A stretch of DNA of 64,000 nt from Skermania sp. ID1734 (GTDB taxonomy: Bacteria > Actinomycetota > Actinomycetes > Mycobacteriales > Mycobacteriaceae): assembly GCF_007489285.1 (NCBI RefSeq), contig NZ_VLIY01000015.1, forward strand, positions 62,001-126,000, given 5' to 3'. The position numbers and the translations under genes were made by a program. The notes beneath the pieces are model-generated. The model saw only the letters and a program-made list of their open reading frames with translations. It searched no databases and was not told where the DNA came from. Shown piece by piece: positions 60,249-64,000 of this stretch. Position 1 is the stretch's first letter; each line of letters starts with the position of its first letter.

Positions 60249-60809
60249 GTGACAACGAGCCAAGATCAGGACGTTTTGGACCTACTACTGGATCAGCATC
60301 AGCAGATTAAAGACCTTTTTGGACAAGTGAAATCGGCCGCGGGCACACAGAAGCGCGACAAGTTTCAAGAACTCGTTCGGCTGCTCGCCATGCATGAAAC
60401 GGCCGAGGAAGAAATTGTGCATCCGAGCGCCCGCGCGAATGCCGGTGACCAGGTCGTCGACGAGCGCCTCCACGAAGAGGACGAAGCCAAGCACGTGCTC
60501 GCCGAGTTATACGACATGGGTGTAGACGCGCCCGGATTCGACGACAAATTCGCCAAACTCGCCGACGCGGTCGTCGATCACGCCACCCACGAAGAGCAGG
60601 ACGAGTTCGCCAAAATGCGCGACCAGCGTTCAGCAGACGAACTGCGACGCATGGCCGGCATCGTCCGGGCCGCCGAAGCCGTCGCGCCGACCCGGCCGCA
60701 CCCCCAGGGCGGCGAGTCGGCCACCGCAAACCTGCTCGTCGGACCGCCGCTCGCGGTCTTCGACCGAATCAAGGACGCGGTGCGAGACATGCGCCAGTCC
60801 GACAGCTGA
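60249..60809 (+). CDS. Hemerythrin HHE domain protein
   Basis: A 186-residue protein with a four-helix hemerythrin domain in the first 125 residues; candidate diiron ligands are His17 (DQHQQI), His49 and Glu53 (HETAEEE), His58, and later His/Glu in DHATHEEQDEF. GTG 60249 is preceded by GGAGGGAG. Such proteins bind oxygen, NO or iron, and mycobacterial relatives influence oxidative-stress responses. A long Pro/Ala-rich C terminus is present. Confidence 0.9.
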   Translation: MTTSQDQDVLDLLLDQHQQIKDLFGQVKSAAGTQKRDKFQELVRLLAMHETAEEEIVHPSARANAGDQVVDERLHEEDEAKHVLAELYDMGVDAPGFDDKFAKLADAVVDHATHEEQDEFAKMRDQRSADELRRMAGIVRAAEAVAPTRPHPQGGESATANLLVGPPLAVFDRIKDAVRDMRQSDS

Positions 60810-60828
60810 TCTTTGCGCGGTCTCGCCC

Positions 60829-60876
60829 CCCTGTGCGTGATTTTCCACCGCCCGCGGTGGAAAATCACGCACAGGG
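60829..60876. terminator. Perfect 23-bp hairpin after the hemerythrin gene
   Basis: Arms 60829-60851 and 60854-60876 are exact inverted copies with a 2-nt centre; each contains GTGATTTTCCACCG or its complement. It lies 20 bp past the stop codon and is a likely terminator. Confidence 0.8.
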
Positions 60877-60920
60877 ACGGAGTCCAGCACCAGGCGCCGA
60901 TTCTCACGAAATAGCGAACT

Positions 60921-60950
60921 GAACGGACCGGTCTATGTGCCGGTCCGTTC
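60921..60950. terminator. Second hairpin after the hemerythrin gene
   Basis: GAACGGACCGG (60921-60931) and CCGGTCCGTTC (60940-60950) with an 8-nt loop. It may be a back-up terminator. Confidence 0.6.
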
Positions 60951-61152
60951 GGCTGAGCCGGGCGGCGCCATCCCTTAGACGCCGGTTTATAACGAATCGA
61001 TCAACCCAACTCGTAAAAACTCGTGTGAAGTGTGTCACCTGCCGTTTACCGCAAACCCGCAGGTAGACGCATTTAGGCACGTCCGTGTGCGCTTGCAATA
61101 GCTAGCGCAACTCTAGCTGGCCAACTTCTGTTCATCTCACGTTTACTTTCCG

Positions 61153-61194
61153 CAATCATTCTGTGACCTGTCGCAATGATTTTGTGACCTTTGA
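61153..61194 (+). promoter_or_regulatory. 21-bp tandem direct repeat with GTGACC cores
   Basis: Units 61153-61173 and 61174-61194 match at 17 of 21 positions, each GCAAT-ATT-TGTGACCT. The two-helical-turn period places both cores on one DNA face. On the minus strand the core reads AGGTCACA, resembling GTCACA-type direct repeats described for the regulator MtrA. Confidence 0.55.
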
Positions 61195-61548
61195 GGTCCA
61201 GGCCGCCAGTCTGGAAGCCGACAGGAGTGTTGCCTGCTGTGCGATTCCTGACCGCATAGCCAACGCTCGGGTGTGCCGCCGCCGTGGCGGAAACGCCGCC
61301 GCGCACACCCTGACGTGAGTTACCAGTCGATTGCCGCGCTGGCGATCGGCCGGGCCGCGTCGTGCCGGCGGGGACACGAGTTCCCGTTCTTAGCGTCCGA
61401 CTAGCCACCCGACAACAGCACACGCCGCCACTGAAACGACAGCACTGAAAGGCATCGGCGGGCGCGTCGACCAGCACTCGACGTCGATGTCCAGCGCGCT
61501 TGTCGGCGATCGACTGCGGCCAAAAGCCGATTAGGAACCCGAACTCCC

Positions 61549-62163
61549 ATGTCTGTGACAGCAACGTCTCTTTCGCGTGCCCGGAAACTCCTTGCGCAAC
61601 GTCGCCCGAGGACTCATGTGTCTGCCGCCTACGCCGCGGGTGCCGCAAGTCTGGCGCTGGCGAGCGTGGCGACCATCGCCTGCACCGGTGCCGCCGGCAC
61701 CAACCCGGTTGAGCCCGCCGCGTACGTCCAAAAGGTGGCCCCGCCGGCAGTTAGCGCCGCACCGAGCGCCCCGCCGGTTGTGCAGGCTGTCGCGAAGGCG
61801 GTACCCGCGCCGGCCCCGGTTCCGCCGCCCGCGCCGGTCTACCCGGACAACCTCGACGGCTGGATCCGCCAGGCGCTGGACATCCTGCACGCCCACAACA
61901 TCCCGGCCAGCTACGACGGCATCATGCGCAACGTCATGCGCGAGTCGACCGGCAACCCGCAGGCCATCAACCTCTACGACTCCAACGCCGCCGCCGGCAT
62001 CCCGTCCAAGGGCCTGCTGCAGGTCATCGACCCCACCTTCGCCGCCTTCCACATCGACGGCACCGCGTGGAACATCTACGACCCGGTCGCCAACATCGTC
62101 GCGGCCTGCAACTATGCGGCGAACCGGTACGGCTCCATCGACAACGTCGATTCGGCCTACTGA
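61549..62163 (+). CDS. Secreted SLT-fold lytic transglycosylase (Rpf-like role)
   Basis: A 204-residue exported protein. The Arg-rich N terminus and hydrophobic stretch (about 24-50) form a signal or anchor; a Cys at 45 does not sit in a good lipobox. A Pro/Ala/Val linker (55-98) leads to a transglycosylase SLT domain with catalytic Glu132 in MRESTGNP and the GLLQVIDPTF and NIVAACNYAANRYGS motifs. It cleaves glycan strands of peptidoglycan. ATG 61549 follows AGGAA at about 12 bases. The 3' end is partly duplicated downstream. Confidence 0.88.
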   Translation: MSVTATSLSRARKLLAQRRPRTHVSAAYAAGAASLALASVATIACTGAAGTNPVEPAAYVQKVAPPAVSAAPSAPPVVQAVAKAVPAPAPVPPPAPVYPDNLDGWIRQALDILHAHNIPASYDGIMRNVMRESTGNPQAINLYDSNAAAGIPSKGLLQVIDPTFAAFHIDGTAWNIYDPVANIVAACNYAANRYGSIDNVDSAY

Positions 62164-62230
62164 CGCAGGCCTGGGCGTAGATGCGGCCTACTGACCTAAC
62201 GAGGCCCGGGCATAGATCGCCCCTACTGGG
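62153..62230. repeat. Degenerate duplication of the transglycosylase 3' end
   Basis: CGGCCTACTGAC occurs at 62153 and 62184, each followed by AGGCC(T/C)GGGC(G/A)TAGAT; a decayed third copy (CCCCTACTGG) ends at the methyltransferase stop. Confidence 0.6.
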
Positions 62231-63080
62231 GTTTCCTCGTCAACCGCACCACCGCGCTCCACGGAGCGTTGCCGACGTTGCGCGGGTCTGGTTGCGGCAG
62301 TGCCGCGAATAGGCGCATCCACTTTGGGATTCGACGGAACCGTCGGCCAGCCGGCAACAACGGCTCCAGGTCGACGACCTGCCACCCGAGGTCCTCGAAA
62401 AAGGCCACGCCATTCTGCGGCGCGAATTTGAACGGCGCGTTCGCCAAGAGGGTGTCGGCTGATTTGGCCGTTTGTTTGCGGATTCCTTCCGAGGAAAAGT
62501 CCACAGTCCACCAAGCGATCTCGGGCCGGGTGAAGGCTTGCGACAGGTCGGCAACCTCGTCGTCGTCGAGGTAGGTCACGAGTCCTTCGGTCAGCACGAA
62601 CGCTTTCGATGCACCGGCCAGCGCCTCGTCGATAAAAGCCTTGCGAGCGTTCGGATCGCGCATATCGACGGAATACCGCCGCAGCCGACACTGCGGAGTT
62701 TCGTCGGCGAGAAGGCGCTCTTTGTCAGCGATCAATCCCGGCAGGTCGGCCTCGATCCAGGTCAACTCGGCGGGCACGTCCAGCCGATACGGGCGCGAAT
62801 CCAGTCCCGCGGCGATGTTGATCACGCGATCACAACCGGCGGCAATCGCCTCGGCAATGATGTCGTCGATCAGCTTGGTGCGGGTCACCAACCACCAGCC
62901 ATTGCGCATCTGTCTCGGCGCTGCGGCCAGGATCGCTTTACCACGCTCACCGGCAAGTCGGTCGGCGAGCCGATCGTGAAACAGGGCGTCCGGGCGGGCT
63001 GACTCGATGGCGCGGTAGACCGCAACCCAGCGCGCAGTGTCGGAAACGTCGGAAACAAGATCGTCGTCAGCCGGTGCCAT
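62223..63080 (-). CDS. Class I SAM-dependent methyltransferase (LCMT/Rv0725c-like family)
   Basis: A 285-residue methyltransferase from ATG 63080. RTKLIDDIIAEAIAAGCDRVINIAAGLDSRPYRLD is the SAM-binding start of the family (core INIAAGLDSRPYRL), with ADLPGL and FVLTEGLVTYLDDDE downstream. Mycobacteriales carry many paralogues and the substrates are mostly unknown. Convergent with the transglycosylase; divergent from the antiporter genes. Confidence 0.88.
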   Translation of the reverse strand: MAPADDDLVSDVSDTARWVAVYRAIESARPDALFHDRLADRLAGERGKAILAAAPRQMRNGWWLVTRTKLIDDIIAEAIAAGCDRVINIAAGLDSRPYRLDVPAELTWIEADLPGLIADKERLLADETPQCRLRRYSVDMRDPNARKAFIDEALAGASKAFVLTEGLVTYLDDDEVADLSQAFTRPEIAWWTVDFSSEGIRKQTAKSADTLLANAPFKFAPQNGVAFFEDLGWQVVDLEPLLPAGRRFRRIPKWMRLFAALPQPDPRNVGNAPWSAVVRLTRKPQ

Positions 63081-63181
63081 GTGGTCAGTGTCGCATCCAG
63101 AACCCACCTGATCCGACACGGCACACTCGTTCGGGTAGGTTTTGCTACTTCCCACGGCTGTGTTCGGGCACGATCGAAGAC

Positions 63182-63649
63182 GTGGGAGCCATCGGCGAGT
63201 TGCTGTCCTGGTGGGCAGTCGCAGTGCTCGTATGGATTCTGACGCTTTCGTCCGTGTCGTGGCCCGAGGTGATCAGCGCCGCAGCATGCGCCGTCCCATG
63301 TGCATTCGCCGCACGGGCCGGTCGAAGGGCGGTACGGGCCACCTGGCGCCCACGGGCGTCGTGGATCCACTGGCTTGCACCGGTCGCGGCGGCAATCATT
63401 CTGGACACACTCCGGCTGGCGGCGCTGACGATTCGTTCACCGCGCCGGCTTCGTGAGCACAAGGACCTCTCGACCCTCGAGCTTCCCGCCGACGTCAACG
63501 CCACCGCGCCGAGCAGGGAAGCGCTTGCCACATTGGCGATCTCGTCCACGCCCGGCAGTCTGGTGGTCGACCGCACCAAACAGTCGGGTCTGCTGATCCA
63601 TGTACTGGTCAGTGGCTGGCCACATCTCGAGCGAAGGGTCCGACGATGA
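63182..63649 (+). CDS. mnhE: Monovalent cation/proton antiporter subunit E (MnhE/MrpE-like)
   Basis: 155 residues from GTG 63182. Hydrophobic helices at about 8-45 and 65-82 precede the MnhE-type cytoplasmic domain with LPADVNATAPSREALATLAI, ISSTPGSLVVD and the LLIHVLV strand. MrpE is needed for assembly of Mrp complexes that exchange Na+/K+ for protons. Overlaps the F subunit by 4 bp. Confidence 0.88.
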   Translation: MGAIGELLSWWAVAVLVWILTLSSVSWPEVISAAACAVPCAFAARAGRRAVRATWRPRASWIHWLAPVAAAIILDTLRLAALTIRSPRRLREHKDLSTLELPADVNATAPSREALATLAISSTPGSLVVDRTKQSGLLIHVLVSGWPHLERRVRR

Positions 63650-63900
63650 ACAATTGGCTGCTCGGTGCACTCATTTTGCTCGCCGCCGGTTTCGGTACGG
63701 CCTTATGGCTGAGCAGTCGGGGAGCGCCCGAGGACCGACTGGTCGGACTCGAAATATCCGGTGTGGTAACGGTTTTGACACTGATGCTGTTGTCGCAGGG
63801 ACTCTCGCAGCCGTCATACCTCATTGTTCCGGTGGTGATGGTGCTGATGTCCTTCGCCGGGACGCTGGTGTTCACCCGACTCCTGGCCCGCCGCTCATGA
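63646..63900 (+). CDS. mnhF: Monovalent cation/proton antiporter subunit F (MnhF/MrpF-like)
   Basis: An 84-residue protein with three transmembrane helices (about 4-22, 36-53, 58-79), with the APEDRLVGLEISGV loop typical of MrpF. ATG 63646 overlaps the E-subunit stop as ATGA. Confidence 0.88.
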   Translation: MNNWLLGALILLAAGFGTALWLSSRGAPEDRLVGLEISGVVTVLTLMLLSQGLSQPSYLIVPVVMVLMSFAGTLVFTRLLARRS

Positions 63901-63919
63901 GCGCACTACCCGGCTCGGC

Positions 63920-64000
63920 ATGAGCATGCGAGAAACCATTGCCGCAGTTCTCGAGTACGCCGGCGTGGCCGTCGTTGTCTTCTCCGGCGTCGGAGCGGTC
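63920..64000 (+). CDS. mnhG: Probable antiporter subunit G (partial)
   Basis: Only 27 codons are in the window (MSMRETIAAVLEYAGVAVVV...), running off the right edge. The hydrophobic first helix and position after E and F fit MrpG. An ATG at 63897 opens a different short frame that stops at once, so ATG 63920 is taken as the start. Confidence 0.6.
   Translation, partial: MSMRETIAAVLEYAGVAVVVFSGVGAV

Larger units (their letters stand above)
60810..61548 (+). promoter_or_regulatory. 739-bp non-coding region upstream of the transglycosylase gene
   Basis: No credible gene. It holds two strong hairpins (60829-60876 and 60921-60950), a smaller one (ACCTGC/GCAGGT, 61037-61064), and an AT-richer stretch with a 21-bp direct repeat (61153-61194). 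From there to the start codon is about 350 bp, so the mRNA may have a long structured leader. I looked for the ydaO/c-di-AMP riboswitch core common before rpf-type genes and did not recognise it. Confidence 0.5.

Noticed and set aside
60810-61548. tRNA or other classic RNA gene in the long gap
   Set aside because: No cloverleaf with a TTC-containing T-arm could be built by eye; the hairpins are better explained as terminators.

Overview
The window is high-GC actinobacterial DNA. It most likely comes from a mycolic-acid-producing member of the Mycobacteriales: it carries fabG1-inhA (FAS-II), a wax ester synthase/DGAT, a RipA-type peptidoglycan hydrolase, and gene orders matching Mycobacterium tuberculosis Rv1475c-Rv1496 and Rv3143-Rv3158. 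Several details point to a Nocardiaceae-like genome (Rhodococcus/Nocardia relatives) rather than Mycobacterium proper: one NlpC/P60 gene where mycobacteria have ripA-ripB, no mazEF4 between mutB and meaB, and a CE1758/CE1759-type flavin pair. This placement is inference from gene content. No tRNA, rRNA, CRISPR array or insertion sequence was seen.

Layout. 1-9111: aconitase (minus strand, cut by the window edge), a DUF6676-type membrane protein, ripA, moxR, a DUF58 protein and a VWA membrane protein. 9154-11813: fabG1-inhA-hemH. 11814-17109: an Rv1486c-like protein, a DUF3097 protein, the NfeD/SPFH pair, a SatD-like protein with a small membrane partner, and a TVP38/DedA-like membrane protein. 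17116-22282: methylmalonyl-CoA mutase mutA-mutB and its chaperone meaB.

22290-43561 is the accessory stretch: a WS/DGAT acyltransferase; a nucleoside hydrolase and an amidohydrolase joined by a 70-bp tandem repeat; a diiron ferritin-like protein coupled to a flavin monooxygenase fragment; a MerR regulator; a GCS2 ligase; a zinc-ribbon SDR coupled to a type II thioesterase; a flavin reductase with 14-residue repeats and its frameshifted luciferase-like partner; NRDE, VOC and CsbD proteins; a two-gene DNA-repair unit (LigD-type polymerase and LigC-type ligase); a 1305-residue DUF4011/SF1 helicase with a Vsr-like tail; and a membrane FMN glutamate synthase-like protein.

43793-59717: a degenerate response regulator followed by the complete nuoA-N operon for complex I. 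Most junctions overlap or abut. 59719-64000: a DUF5313 protein, a hemerythrin, a 739-bp non-coding region leading to a secreted SLT-fold transglycosylase, a SAM methyltransferase, and the start of an Mrp/Mnh-type cation/proton antiporter group (E, F and the first codons of a G-like subunit).

The most unusual signals are the 70-bp repeat that inserts a coupled mini-ORF between two genes, a shared TGATTTTGTGAC element upstream of both cell-wall hydrolase genes, the zinc-ribbon SDR lacking the usual tyrosine, the in-frame 42-bp repeats in the flavin reductase, and dyads and direct repeats in the nuoA leader and over the meaB start.
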